DNA of 64,000 nucleotides from the NCBI GenBank assembly GCA_947645195.1, contig CANSGD010000193.1:9114001-9178000 (forward strand), read 5' to 3'. The translations under genes were made by a program, and so were the position numbers. Of this stretch, positions 11,876 through 24,493 are shown in pieces. The first letter of the stretch is position 1. Every line of letters starts with the position of its first letter. Source of the DNA: Patellifolia procumbens. Taxonomy: Eukaryota > Streptophyta > Magnoliopsida > Caryophyllales > Amaranthaceae. Below the pieces are notes generated by a model. The model was not told the origin of the DNA. It made no database searches and worked only from the letters and a program-made list of their open reading frames with translations.

Positions 11876-12100
11876 CCGTTTTTGGCCAAGATAGCACCAT
11901 ACAATATTTTGAGAATGATTGTTTACCACAGAAGTAGAGAAAGAGATTAAGATTGATAATAGAGAGATCCAAAGATGGAGTTTTGTGAGATTCATCAAAG
12001 AGACATTTGAGTGATTCATGCCTAATAGAATTTTTAATCGTTCCAGATCATAGTAAAGAGTATTCCTTAGCCCGAGTACGTAACTATCACATTTGATTAT
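11531..12100 (+). repeat. Copia 3' LTR, truncated, with microsatellite expansion
   Basis: Starts TGGCATCATGGG. It is colinear with 2722-3205, then similarity is lost after about 12100, so roughly the last 90 bp are missing. It differs from the 5' LTR by many substitutions and by a long TA run. Confidence 0.65.
11809..11874. repeat. (TA)33 microsatellite inside the Copia 3' LTR
   Basis: 66 bp of uninterrupted TA. The 5' LTR has only ACTTATATATTCT at the same place, so the run expanded after the two LTRs were made. Confidence 0.95.
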
Positions 12101-14069
12101 TGACTCTACGATATATCGCAAATTGGAAAATCAGAAGCATCACTTAAGTTAGTAAAAAAATCAAGTACAAAATCTGCTTTGTGACACGAGTGAAAGTTCC
12201 ACTAAAGCAAAGTAATTTCGGGTTGCATTTTGTTTACCTGGTAGGTTTCTACGTGCAAGATCATTATGTGTCGGCAGATCTTTAGTAATGTAATGATCCT
12301 CCCAAAGTCTTCATGCTGTGGTGGATCCAAACTGAATTACAAGTGGGTCAAAACAAAAATTTGTAAATTTCTAGTAGATTCGAGTTATCTGTTTTGAGCA
12401 ATATATTTTGAAAATTTATTTTGTAAGTTTTCCAAAATTTCGAATTAAGTGAGATCCATTGGTGCCACCACTTTTTACTTAGCATTGTCCCTACTTGCAC
12501 GGACTAATCTGAATCCGATTCTTGAATCATAGCCTAATAGGTGGTTATGAGATAGGTTCGGGATTATTTGGGATCCTGATACGTGAATTTTGGGAGGAAA
12601 CAAGAGAATAAGTTTTTTTTTCATTCTAAAAGAAAAAAGTGACTACTAAACTAGATGAAAGTAGTGTATAGTCTATATTCAAAGTTTTATAACACCATAA
12701 GTGTGTTGCGTTCTACGTGGTCATCCTGTAATTTGGCAAGTTCTAAGTTGCTAGAAAAAAATGACTTTCTAATTTTGTCAATGTAAATGAAAGTAATATT
12801 AATGAGAAATATTCCGTCAATCTGAAGAGGTAATTCTTTTCAAAATCTTGATTGATTTTTTTAGACCCCTTCTCCTTTCTCTATCCCTTCTCTTTGCTTT
12901 ATGATTTATATTTAAATGCCTCTACATGGTTCCATCTAGAATATAATATGTGAATCTAGGAACAAACTGTTGTTTTATGAGTGAATTTGAGAACAATTCT
13001 CAGCTTCCTATACCAATCAGGGAAGTTGGTTTCATTTAGTGCCTCCTTTTTGAGAAGGGAGCAGATGTTATAGGAGGCATTTTAATTCACAACTATATTA
13101 CTACAAGTGAAAATGGGAAAATATATTTAAATTCTTGCATTTAGCTACGAATAGCTCATAGAATCTAAAGTTATTCACACAATATTTCAATTTTAATTAC
13201 TCTCTTTTGGACAAAGTGAATCTAAGTCCTATTTTGCCCAATTTTGACCAAACTATGCTTGTCAACCAAAATTAGACTACTTTAGATGAGTAATACTAAC
13301 TATTCCATATTGATTCTTGGTTGCTGATTAGATTCTTGGTTGCTGATTGTATCTCATACTATTAATTTTCTATGCTTGTACAAAACCATTTTGATACCCT
13401 CGTTAAGCTTAACAATATGTAGGTTGAGCACCTTTTTCGAAAAAATCTAGAATGGCGGGAACATTTAAATAAGTTTGATTTTTGATTGGATCATAAAAAC
13501 CCACTTTCTATGACATGTGAATTTTAGAAATACACCCTAATATCTCAAGATTAGATATAGTGTATGTTGAGCAAGACCCATTTTTAGAACCGAGGGCTTT
13601 GTAAGCGTCAATGTTATGGAAAAACATCATTTTAGCTTGAGGTTAGGTTCTAGTTATTTCATGTTGGTTCAATTATAAGTGAACCACTGAATAAAATCAT
13701 CATGCATTAACTAGCAAAAGCAATAGAAGTGATCCTAGTTTAATACCTAATCCTAGAAGATCTTATCTTCAAGGCATATTTCTTCTCTGGAAATCTTCCA
13801 TCATCAATCAACTTCAGGATGCTTCATCTTGTAAAATATATAATCTTATGAAAGTATTAAATTTATATAAATACACAAACAATTTGTATATTGTATTTAG
13901 GGGTACAAAGGTACAATATGTTGTGCAGACTGCATTCTCTACCCTCTTTTGGGTCATAACAATTATTAATTAACTCATCCATATGCATATATAACGACAA
14001 GCATATATAAGCAAAATAATTGAATTCAATGGTTCAATTACTCTCATGAATTGGAATTGATACAATAAA
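12101..14069. other. Intergenic A/T-rich sequence, no gene seen
   Basis: No convincing ORF, RNA gene or bounded mobile element. A small local duplication (GATTCTTGGTTGCTGATT twice) lies near 13313-13347. Remnants of older TEs are possible but I could not support any. Confidence 0.5.
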
Positions 14070-14573
14070 GGGAAATTCCCATTGGTAGCCCTTAGGTCTT
14101 AGAAATTCTCAGTTGTGTAAATTTCAAAAAAAAACTTTTCCATTAGTAGCTCTGCTTTACAAATTATTCCTAAATATAGCCTTAATGAAAAATATTCCGT
14201 TAATAATAAAATATATTCCGTTAGTTAACCATTAAGACGGTCACTCGCACGTAAAAAGAGGTCTTTTGGGTCGTTTTTTGCCAATTTTGACATCAAAATC
14301 GAACGTTGAGGGGTAAAACTAACCCCACAAAATTAACTTTAAGGATCGATTTTGAGGTCAAAATTGGAAAAAACAATCCGAAATACCTCGTTTTATGTGC
14401 GAATGTCTGCTTAGCGGTTCACTAATGGAATATGCTTTATTATTAACGAATATTTTTCGATAAGGTTATGCTTGATAATAATTTGTAAAGTAGGGCTACC
14501 AATGAGAAAGTTTTTTTGAAATTTCCACCACTGGGAATTTCTAATACCTAAGGGCCACCATTGGGAATTTCCC
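14070..14573. mobile_element. Foldback MITE, Mutator-like (504 bp)
   Basis: The two ends mirror each other: GGGAAATTCCCATTGGTAGC on the left and its near complement ending ATTGGGAATTTCCC on the right. Similarity continues inward, so most of the element can fold on itself. A perfect 9-bp duplication TACAATAAA flanks it (14061-14069 and 14574-14582), the length made by Mutator-like transposases. It has no ORF, so it is non-autonomous. Confidence 0.9.
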
Positions 14574-15221
14574 TACAATAAATTACTCTTGTAATAACTT
14601 CACATAAAATAGAGCATAATCAGAAAAATATTTCAAAAATTATTCATATAATCACATGTTCAATTTAATCTCCCTAACCTACAATTAAACAATTTCATTG
14701 AAGTGTCAAAGTTTCTCCCAATTGCTTTAATATTTGAATTAAACATTATTAATTCTTGAGTGTAAGCTATTAAATAGTTTTAACAATAGTTTGTCAAAAA
14801 CTAACATTTAAATTTCAAGAAATTATAACTATGCACAAACATTATAATTATACGAAGGAGCTTGGATTTTGGCGTTTCGAACGACGCTTGGCCCATGATC
14901 CATCCTCATACCACGCCTCACATGATCCACAAACCTCGCCAACAACGACAAAAAACTTGAGCACGCACATAGACGAGGAAGCCCTCAGTTGTTCCCCCCA
15001 AGTCATGGTAGCGATGAGGCATTGCCTCGTTAACCACACCCCGCCAATCGTACATTAGCAATGGGGCCTAGCCTCGTCTTCAACTCTCCCATCATTGATG
15101 GCGCACAATTGAAGAGACCCAGCTCATCTGCTATTACAACATCGTCGCAAATTCACAGCATGCACATTATCGTAGACGCATAACTCACTCATCAACGCAC
15201 GCACAAAGGCAGGAGGAGTAG
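14574..15221. other. Unassigned segment left of an LTR insertion
   Basis: Starts A/T-rich, then 14860-15210 is notably G+C-richer, as is 16700-16960 beyond the LTR, so the two probably formed one unit before the insertion. The only ORF (14831-15058) has no recognisable domain and I do not call it a gene. Confidence 0.4.
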
Positions 15222-16693
15222 TGATAAGTGAGTTCTAGGCTCACTAATTAAGAGTACTTCTAAGTCATTTAGATACATGTGAGGCCATATAGCTTCCATT
15301 TATTCCCCTCTTGCACCCTTTTTTGCTTTTTTGCATGCCTTGCATTAGTTTTAGTGCATCTGCATATAGATAGGTTGCATGTAGTTGTTGCATGTGCATT
15401 TGCATCCCCCTATCTAATCTCCTCGAGTACTTTTTGATAGCTTTGCAAGGAAGAGGAGTAAAAACAGGGGAGCGGGACGCTCCAATATGGGCGGAGCAGG
15501 CGCTCCATGAAGGAAGATTTGAAAGAAAGTGGGCAGGAACTAAGAGCGACCGAGGAGCGACCTTGGAGCGGGAGCTCCATTTTCAATGGAGCGGGTGCTG
15601 CATTGTGCAGCGCTGCTCTTTTTGGCCCGTATTTTTATGCCTTTGCCCTTATGATTACGGGGTATAAAAACCCATTTTTGTAACAATGAAAACACTAAGT
15701 TTAATTTCAGAATTAGAGAGATTCTAGACTGAGAAGTTATATTTCTAGTGAGAGAAAGTAGATCTAGTTTGTGAATGTTGATGATTTGATGCTTATCAAT
15801 GGAGGTTTTGGGTTGATTCTTCATCTTATTTTGAGTATTGTTTCTTACCTTTCTCTTTATTGCTTTAATACTTTCTTTTATTAATTAAGGATTGATTAGA
15901 TGTGATTAGTTGTTGATTAACTTTATTAAAATGATTTCCACCATTATTGATCCTCCATTGTTGATTGAAGCTTTTTCTTCATCTTTTCCATGGGTAGTGA
16001 ATAGTTAATTAGCTAGGGGAAGGGGATGAAATTGTATGTTGATCATGTGTTGACCATAAAAGTCAAGTTTCAGGGTAAGACCTAGGTGAGATTGGGTTGC
16101 CTAGCTTAATTTATTGCCATGTTTAATTGATTGATCACCATTTGAACTTGATTTGGGAATCCAAGGTAAATGATTGAGAAAGGAAGCCTTGGATTGACCT
16201 TAGGCTAGTCATTAGGTTGACTTCACCATGTGAATAGGTGATTGGCTTCCTAGGACCTTATTTGAAACACTATGAATTGTGGAAATACTTGATCGATTGA
16301 TTTTACCAAGGGAATAGGTAAAATTGTTGATTAGTTCCTCTTAATTAGCTTAAGAGAGTAATTAGGAAACAAATGAGTAACTTAGTCCCCTAATCGACCC
16401 CAATGAATCCCCTTTGGCTTGACAAATTAGTTAATACTTGGTTAGCTTGTGAATCCCCTATCCCTAGTGTCTCTTTTATATAGTTTAAATCCAATCACTT
16501 AGTTGTTTGCTAGTTAATTAGTTAATAATTTCTTAGTTACTCATTGATATCAAAAACTCCTCAAAAAATAATTTAGCTCGCTTAATCGCATCAAAACTTT
16601 GATTAATCTTTGCTTCCTCGTGGTTTCGATCCTTTCTTACCCTATATTAGGTTGAGTTAGGTTACTAATTTGACACGCGCAATGATCATGTCA
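15222..16693 (+). mobile_element. Solo LTR of an Athila-type gypsy family (about 1,472 bp)
   Basis: Starts TGATAAGTGAG and ends ATCATGTCA. It has a TATA box (GGGGTATAAAAACCC, 15659-15673) and the long A/T-rich R/U5 body typical of Athila-like LTRs. Flanks AGTAG (15217-15221) and ACTAG (16694-16698) match at four of five bases, suggesting an aged target duplication. Upstream of the TATA box is a cluster of GGAGCG / CGCTCC inverted motifs (15470-15610). A related LTR fragment lies at 61195-61814. Confidence 0.65.
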
Positions 16694-17096
16694 ACTAGCA
16701 TGAGCTACTCGTGGTTTGCTAGACGCACACTCGATGCTCTTAACATGGGTATGAGGCCTATTCTCGCACGAATTTTATGACGCCCTCACCCACGCTTGGT
16801 ACGTCCATGACTTATCGAGCCTTGCTCAAACAACTCAGTTCGGTTCGAAGAATTCAACGTTCGCTTGGCCCCTCGCCTCGCGATGTTGATTTTGCTCTTT
16901 TAAGAATGCATGTGACAACGTTTGTCGGCATGCTCACGATTACGATGCAACTTTTCTTTAGGGTGACAATTACAAAAAGTTTCTTGAGAACGATTTCTTT
17001 AGAAAAATAATAAAAACTTTACTTTTAATAATCTCAATTTAATAACTAATTAAAAAATCGAAAATTAATGTACAGATTCCAATTATGAAAATTCAG
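16694..17096. other. Unassigned segment right of the LTR
   Basis: G+C-richer to about 16960, then A/T-rich. The ORF at 16777-17010 shows no recognisable domain. Probably the continuation of 14860-15221. Confidence 0.35.
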
Positions 17097-17345
17097 AAAA
17101 GTTTATTTGATCATTTCATGATCAAAACATTTGATCTTTATTAATATTCTTATATAAAAATTGAGATTTCCCATAGTTTTTAACATTGAAATAATCCAGG
17201 CAAGTTTATTTGATTATCTAATGATCACAAGATTCGATCGTTATTGATCTAATTAGATAAACGTCGAAATTTTGTATAGATTTTAAGATCTAATAAATTC
17301 AAACAAGTTTAGTTGATAATCTAATAATCAAAAGATCCATGAAGA
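17097..17345. repeat. Degenerate tandem repeat, about 104-bp period
   Basis: The phrase AAGTTTATTTGAT(C/T)AT begins units near 17099, 17202 and 17306 (AAGTTTAGTTGATAAT), each followed by AATGATCA/ATGATCAA-like sequence and a run ending AATTCA or ATCCAG. About 2.4 copies; an earlier partial unit may lie near 17020-17096. Confidence 0.6.
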
Positions 17346-17569
17346 AGATAATGCGGTACCATAATAATTCCATTTGAAGTGTGTGAAGATTGTGTGGTTG
17401 AAAAAAACATACAACCCCATTTTTTAAAGAAGTTTGCAGGGAAATGAAAGCGTTTGAAGTTGTGCATCCAAATCTTTGTGGGCCGATTTTCCTCGTTCAA
17501 TGTAGCAGTGAATGGAAGAAGGTTGTGTAAATGGGCGTGGCGATTTCTAGCGATGAAGCCAAAGCCTCA

Positions 17570-19352
17570 TCTTTTTGGGGTTCGAATCTCTCCAATTTTT
17601 CGATAAGTATAACTTTTATATTTAAAACATTATATTTGATTTACATATATTGCACATATATTGTAATTGTACATATATTGTACACAGTTTGTATATCTGT
17701 TTGTATACATACATACATACATTATTGTTCATCAATATCAAATATAAATAATTTTTTTAATATTCCAAATAGAAAACAAAAAGAATAAAAGGAGTTGACT
17801 AGGGACATATCAATCTTAGGCCTCAACTAAGCTCCATTACTTTGTTCAAAGATGAGTTTCCAATAACACAGTGATAAGTAGAGGTTGCCTCACGAGACAT
17901 TTCATCCTCTTGTAGATTTTTACAAGTTATAAATGAAAAATGTTACATTAGAATAATATTATCATGACATATGATCATCAACATTTTTCAGCTTACAACC
18001 TAATGGTCTTGATGACCTAGCAAGATGTTTAACACTTTCATGTATATTATTTGGCAGTTATTATTAATTTCATGAGACTCTTATTCTCTTATGTCGTACT
18101 TATTTGCTTTCACAAAATCCAATACATTTGATTTTGTTCAGTCCACATATTAAACTTAGGTGATATGTATTCATTTGCGGCACAATATATTGGACGTTTC
18201 AATACTTTATTCATTGGAGTTTACGACGAGATAATACGAGCACCTGACATTATAGGGTTGTTTCTCTTGTAGCATCAACTGCATGAACCTGCTTTGATTT
18301 AAATCATGTAGTTGAAAATTATTTTTATAATAAAACTCCAAAAGCATGGGACTGGGGGGTAAATTAAAGATCTACAAAGGTTATTATAGTGACCTTTTTA
18401 CTGTTGTATTTCCTTTATGCTCATTTGTCCTTTATCTATTGTTTGAAGCTTAAAGCTAGTTCATTATGCGTAAGGGTTGTGGAAATGGAACAATTCCATC
18501 CAAGACATGTATATAACCAATAAAAATAATAAATACCTGAGAAAATATAATGTTCGCACACCTTCATTGGGTATCAACCTACTATGGTGGTTATGTATGT
18601 TATGGTCTTTGTTAATTTTGATCTTATCATTTATTTTTGTAACTAATAATTATATCTTTAGAGAAATAGCAATAGTAAATTTGTTTACCTTTTCAAATAA
18701 ATGGGAAGACATGCGTTCAAAGCTGAAGAATTTTGGCAGTAACACCATTTTCTCAAATGGCCTAATGGATCTATACAATTGTTTCGGGTGGATGTAACTG
18801 TTGTTGGTAATTAATTAATTTTAAGAGTATACATCTTCATAGTTGGTTATCTTTTTTCCTATGTAGAGTCTTAGAACATATATCGGAAAGTGTGGTGGCT
18901 ATGACAGGAAAAGAAAGTGCTACAAGTTCAAAAACTTAAAGTATATCTTAGATATGTATGTTAAATAGTTTCACTTATAGATTGACCGTGTCTTCCATTA
19001 ATAATCTCCCCCTCTTGTATTCCATTGGGACGCATTAATTGGACATGAATCATGAACAACACGACGATCCAAAATGGTTGAATTGCACCTACGGGAACAT
19101 GAGATCAAGATACTAGTTTGATGGAATAAAAATGGCAACTACTCTAATGACATACACTTTAGGACAACCCAAACTTGTTTTGTCTATCTGTCTTATCCTT
19201 GCTTGTGTATTATTCTTGTGAGTTATAAGTAGAATGGACACACAAGAGTATGTATAAAGCCATTGTTTTTTGTTCTTAGTTCATATTTTTCTAGATAAAT
19301 CACAACTATTACTAGACTCATGCGAAATAAGTTAATCATTTTTGCAAGTATA
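17570..19352. repeat. Duplicated segment, copy A
   Basis: Colinear with 20590-24213. Shared landmarks include TTAGGCCTCAAC, TTTCATCCTCTTGTA, TTTGCGGCACAA, AGCATCAACT, CTCATTTGTCCTTTATCT, ACACCTTCATTGGGTA, CATTGGG(A/T)CGCA and CAACTATTACTAGACTCAT. No frame is conserved between the copies, so it looks non-coding, perhaps an old TE. ORFs at 17531 and 18477 are not supported by the other copy. Confidence 0.75.
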
Positions 19353-20589
19353 CTTGTTTCCCTTAATAACATACTTACAATGTGTTTTTGGTAGACATCT
19401 CCTATTATATTCAAACAATGTTCAATACTATTTTATAACATTTGTGCCCTTATATCCCCACTTTTCCCAACCCTTACTATTGGCCTTTTGTTTCCATTTT
19501 TGTCCATATGTTTACTAAATTGTATTACACACATAAAGTTTCACAGCTATTCCTAGAAAATCTATATTCTTCATATTTGCTTCAAAACCAAGACTACCAA
19601 ATTTGGAGTGGTATTTCTAATACTAGTACTTTTTGGCAAAAACTACCTATTATAATGCCTCTTGTAGGTTTAAGTACCTTATATAACTTTTTATTTAATA
19701 TAACTACCTTACATATGTAATGCTAATAGTTCTCACCATAAATATGTGGTGTTTCCGACTAAAATGAGTGATTTTCGACCAAAATAAGTGATTTTCTGGT
19801 CAAAGGGGGTGATTTTCGACTCAAAATCACTCATTTTGGCCGAAATAGCACCCATGGGTAGTGAAAGCAACATAAAGTATTGCATGTAACCAAGATTACA
19901 TAAGGTATCTAATCCTAATAGTTCCATTACAATAAGTAGTTTTTGACAAAAATCCTTAATAATATGGTATAAAGTACCCCCACAACGAAAACGATGATGG
20001 TGATAATAAAAATAATACTAATAATGCTTATGACAGTAGTAGGGGGTATAAAAGTAATAATAAATTATTAATATAAGTCCTTATCATTTGAAAAATGATC
20101 AACTTGACAGAAGGAAAGATAAGAATGAGACCTCTGTATAGCCATATTTAACCTAGGAGTAGTGGTCCGTGGGTACGAAATTATTTCTTTAAGAAGTTTA
20201 TAAACACATAATGTGTCAAAACGGTGTAAAAATACCTAAAAAGAAAAAAAAGCACCAAAAATATCAAATAGCTAGTTGAAAGATAGGTTTATCCAAAGAG
20301 AAAAATAAAGTAGCCAAGCCAACACATGTCGTCGACAAGACATCAATTTGGCGTACTCTAAATGACAAAAAAAGCATTTTTTTTTCAATTAATTTTGAAA
20401 AAATTTACCCAATTTGGCAATGCACTAATATGATGCGTAACCATCAAGCCCATAAGCTGAAGATAATCATTTGATTGGTTATTGTTTTTTTAAACACTAG
20501 CAAAAAGAGAAGGAAATATTAACAAGGAAAAAATATTAATTTGTGAAGAAATGACATGTTTAACAGGGACAAATCTAGAATTTCATCTC
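19353..20589. other. Spacer between the duplicated segments
   Basis: A/T-rich, no gene seen. It contains the short repeat/hairpin at 19761-19837 and a run of direct A-rich sequence near 20230-20410. Confidence 0.45.
19761..19837. repeat. Short tandem repeat with hairpin
   Basis: AAAATGAGTGATTTT at 19761-19775 is the exact reverse complement of AAAATCACTCATTTT at 19823-19837. Between them three degenerate 20-bp units (AGTGATTTTCGACC type) occur in tandem. Confidence 0.75.
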
Positions 20590-20733
20590 TATTAGGGCCA
20601 AGTCTCTCCAATTTTACAAAATTATTTGATAAATGTAATTTAAAATTTTAAAAATTCAATATATATTATACATATGTTACACTTATATTGTAGACGTACA
20701 TATATTGTACATATGTTTCACACATTTTGTATA

Positions 20734-20985
20734 CTTCCTCCGTTTCTAAATAAGTGGAACATAGAGAAAGTGGGGGGAAATCAAGGAGGTTAGAGAAAGA
20801 AAGTTTGGGACCACAATTTGAAAGAAAAAGGGTACTTCAACTAAATAAACAATTGGATATATATTGATTGAGTAAGGGTAATCATGTAACTTCATCATTT
20901 AAAATGTTCTATTTTGAGCTTGGTATCATTTATTGTGACATTTCCATATTAGGAAAATGTGTCACTTATTTAGAAACGGAGGAAG
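20734..20985. mobile_element. Stowaway-like MITE (252 bp)
   Basis: Perfect 23-bp terminal inverted repeats (CTTCCTCCGTTTCTAAATAAG at the start, its complement at the end) flanked by TA on both sides. This is the standard signature of Tc1/mariner-derived Stowaway elements. No coding capacity. Confidence 0.95.
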
Positions 20986-22548
20986 TATATGTTTTTATAT
21001 ATACATGCATTATTCAGTACCAAATATATAATCTGTTCATATTACAACAAGAAAAATAAAAATAATAAAATGAGTTGATAGGACACATTATTGCAACCTT
21101 AGGCCTCAACAAAGATTCATCACTATGTTCAAATATGAGTTTCGCTAACATGGTAAAGAAGAATATGCTTATAAGTTGCAGTATGGGAATTTCATCCTCT
21201 TGTATATTTTTGCAATTCGTAAATGAATAGTAACAACAGAATAATATCATCATGAGACATGATCATCAACAGTAGTTTACGATCTATCTCTATACGGTAA
21301 GGGAAGAGGGGAGGGACACCAAACTTAATGTATTGCCTAATTTACCCTTTGTTGTTTAATTAATAATTTACAGGAAAAAAATTTATCATAAAAAATAAAT
21401 AAAAAATTAATGAGAAAAATTGCATAAATAAACCACCTATAATCATCTCACAATCCCACTACATCACAAAAAATAACTACCCACTCACCCAACCTCAATC
21501 AATAAATAACATAAAAAAACTGATTTAAAATACCAAAACTACAAAGATATAATTTTTGCACACATTGTGTGCATATAAGGCTAGTATGTCTTGAATGATC
21601 TCTCGATAAGAGGTTTAACACTTAAAGGGTATATGGGTATATTACTTAGCAGTTGTTTTTAATTCCGTGAGACTCTTAATTATTGTATTATTTTATTAGT
21701 CGCTTTCACAAAATCTATATATCTATTTTTGTTTATTCAGTTGTTGAAGGTCGACCAACTAACATCAAGGTTACGTCATATGTATTAATTTGCGGCACAA
21801 GATATTGGAAGGTTTAGTAGTTTCATCAATGGAGTTTGCGAGGAGATAGTACTAACCCTTGACATAGTAGGCGACATTTCTCGCAGCATCAACTACAAGA
21901 TCATGCTTTGATTTAAATAATTTAGCTATAACTTTTTTTTGATAATAATACTACAAAAGCACGGGACTAGCAGGTAAATTAATCCACAAAGTTTATTATA
22001 CGTACTAACATTCTAGCGATTGTATTTCTTTTATGCTCATTTGTCCTTTATCTCCACTTTGCAGGTTTATAGCTAGTTTATCATGCGTAATGATTATGAA
22101 GATGAAACAATTCTAATCATCAAGTCCTATAATATAACCAATAATATTAATAATTACTTAAGAAAACATAAGTTCAGCCACACCTTCATTGGGTAAACTT
22201 ACTATGGTGGCTATGTATGTTATGGTTTTTGTTGATTTTGAACTTATCATTTATTTTTGTAACTATTCATTATATCTTCATACTAATATCAATAATACAA
22301 GTAATTTTTTTACCTCTTCAAATAAATGGGAGGACATGGGTTTAAATTTAATGGTTTGGCAGTGAAATCATTTTCACAATCGACTTAATGGATCCATCCA
22401 ATTCTTTCACGTAAATGTAAATGTTGTTTGTAATTAATTAATTATAAGTGTACATATCTTCATTTTCGTTTATCCTTTTCGCGTGATTGACTTATTGAAA
22501 TCGGTACAATGAGTTGTTAGAATTTATATCGAAACCACGATGGCTATC

Positions 22549-23725
22549 TGATATCACGTATTTATATAGAGTTTTCTCCCCTATTTATGAGCTAATTCGT
22601 ACGTCACTTGAGCTCTTTGGAGCTATTTTATACTAATTATCGTATATAGTCGTGGTTTTGTGTTTTAGTGTTGAATTGCAGGCTTTATAGAGTTTTCTCC
22701 TTATTTCCGAGCTGCTGCTGCTGCGAGAAGAGAAAACAAGTGTTGGGAAAATTTTGTGTGGGCCCGATCAGGTGGCCCATTGATCGATCGGGTCCCGCAC
22801 TCGGTGTCGCGAAAATCTCTTATTTTATTACGTTTTTAATTAGTTTGAGGGGCTATTATAGATAGCTAACCCTCATTATTTTAGAGACAACTTTTATTCT
22901 AGATTATTTTCCATTGCTCTTAGTTTAGTTTTTAGAGAGTTTTTAGTTGAAGGGGTGATTGAACCTCGAATTTGATTTCAATAAAGGTTATTGCTTTCTG
23001 TCATTCGGCACTGTTCTTTTTTCTTAATCTCTTTAATTACTTTTTGATTGCTTAGTTTAATCTTTGTTTTGATTCATGATGTTAGGAATAGGGTTTATAT
23101 TTATTTTATTTGTTCATTGATTATGTCTGAGTAGTCTAATTTCTAGGTATTTAGGGAGGGAAGCCATGTTTATACCTTGATTACTTTGAATTGCTATTAG
23201 TTTCTAGGGCTTGATTAGATTGGTTATGGTGTGATTTGTTCTTTGATGAGTAACTAATGTTGTTGCGCAGTTTCATTGATTACTTGAGGTTAATAATTAT
23301 TTGCACAGATACGTCCTACTTTTAGAGGCCTAGTACACATCAGTAATTCTGATGCGTTAGTGAACATGCGGCGTATGGTGAATTATGGGCGTTGAGACTT
23401 AACCATAGCTTGACATGTGCTCTAATCCATCGATTCTTGACCTAGGTTCTGATAGTTGTTTGATCCTTTGATTGGTATAAGCATGGTGGACCGAACTAAT
23501 CCCCTAGACTTTATTTCATAGATTAAAATCTCTATTTATATCGCTTTCTTTAGTCAAGTTAGTAGTTCAGCCGATTCTTCCCTGATTTTGTCTGAAGTAG
23601 CTATTTAGCTGATTATTAACTTAGAACTCCGTCTCTATGTGGATTCGACCCTATTTCCCTTGACTACTATTGTTAGAGGACTCTAGGATTTATCTTTGAT
23701 TAGGTGATACGACTTTAGCCTGTCA
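22549..23725 (+). mobile_element. Solo LTR, related to the window's gag-only Athila-like family (1,177 bp)
   Basis: Starts TGATATCACGTATTTATA and ends CCTGTCA, flanked by a perfect CTATC duplication (22544-22548, 23726-23730). Colinear with the LTRs at 37450 and 41752, but the CCCGATCGGG array is almost absent: only one stretch near 22765-22800 with GATCGATCGGG. It appears to be an older or sister subfamily. Confidence 0.9.
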
Positions 23726-24213
23726 CTATCACAAGAAAAAAAAAGTACTAGCATTTCAAAAAATTGTACGACTTAGAGCTTTATATTCAATAGTTTCACT
23801 GATTTCATATTAGTTGATCATGCCTTTAATTAATAATCCCCCTCTTTTCTCCCATTGGGTCGCAGTGCTTAGACATGAATCATAATAACATGAAGATCCA
23901 AAATGGTTGAAGCACCAACATGAACTCGAGATTAAGATACTACTAACGGATTCATAGCAACTACTCTAACGACATACGCTTTAGAACGACCCAACTTCTT
24001 TTGTCTACCTTGCTCGTCTTAGGCTGTCTAGTGTATTTGTGAGTAACAAGTAGAATGGATGCACAAGGGTATATATAGAGCCTTTGTTATTAAATCTTTT
24101 TTTCTCCTTTGCTAAATAAATCGCAACTATTACTAGACTCATTAATGTACCTTACACTAGGGACACCTAGAAACGAGTTGATCATATTTGCATGCATACT
24201 TGATATACGTATA

Positions 24214-24493
24214 TTGTTTGTATAGGCTTTTAGGCCCTTTTTCCCTAGCTCTTCTGAGATTTTCTGAGTTCTTTAAAGCTACCTCTTGTACGATTTGATG
24301 TGTTTTACACCTGTTTTTTCGTTTAAGAGCTTGATCTATGAAGATTAGGTGTATGATGCCTATTCCTGACCTACAGAGGCAAGTCCCAGTTCACAAGTGG
24401 TTTTTAAACGATCTTAGAGAAATCATGGAGCTCTTGGATCAAAAAGATGTAGAAACAAGCAAAAGAGAGTCTCGCTCAATCCACCAGACGCGC
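24214..24493. other. Unassigned sequence
   Basis: Between copy B and a minus-strand LTR remnant. A short open stretch near 24344-24490 has no recognisable domain. It could be part of another LTR. Confidence 0.3.

Larger units (their letters stand above)
2722..12100 (+). mobile_element. Decayed Ty1/copia retrotransposon, split by a gypsy element
   Basis: Two related sequences start TGGCATCAT at 2722 and 11531 and flank remnants of copia gag (3345-3692 and 9796-10222) and a protease-region fragment near 10.3-10.7 kb. Without the nested gypsy it would be only about 3.3 kb. No RT, RNase H or integrase is recognisable, so most of pol is deleted or unrecognisable. The 3' LTR stops about 90 bp short of the 5' LTR end, so no 3' target-site duplication is visible; 5' flank bases are GTAGT. 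It lies in the same orientation as the PMIR1-like gene. Confidence 0.7.
20590..24213. repeat. Duplicated segment, copy B, carrying two later insertions
   Basis: Same order of landmarks as copy A. It is longer because a Stowaway MITE (20734-20985) and a solo LTR (22549-23725) are inserted; neither is in copy A, so both arrived after the duplication or were absent from A. Confidence 0.75.

Noticed and set aside
11600..12121. ORFs across the TA microsatellite
   Set aside because: The Tyr/Ile runs are a translation of (TA)33; there is no gene.
18477..18797. 106-codon ORF with hydrophobic stretches
   Set aside because: The frame is not kept in the duplicated copy near 22.1 kb, so it is probably chance.
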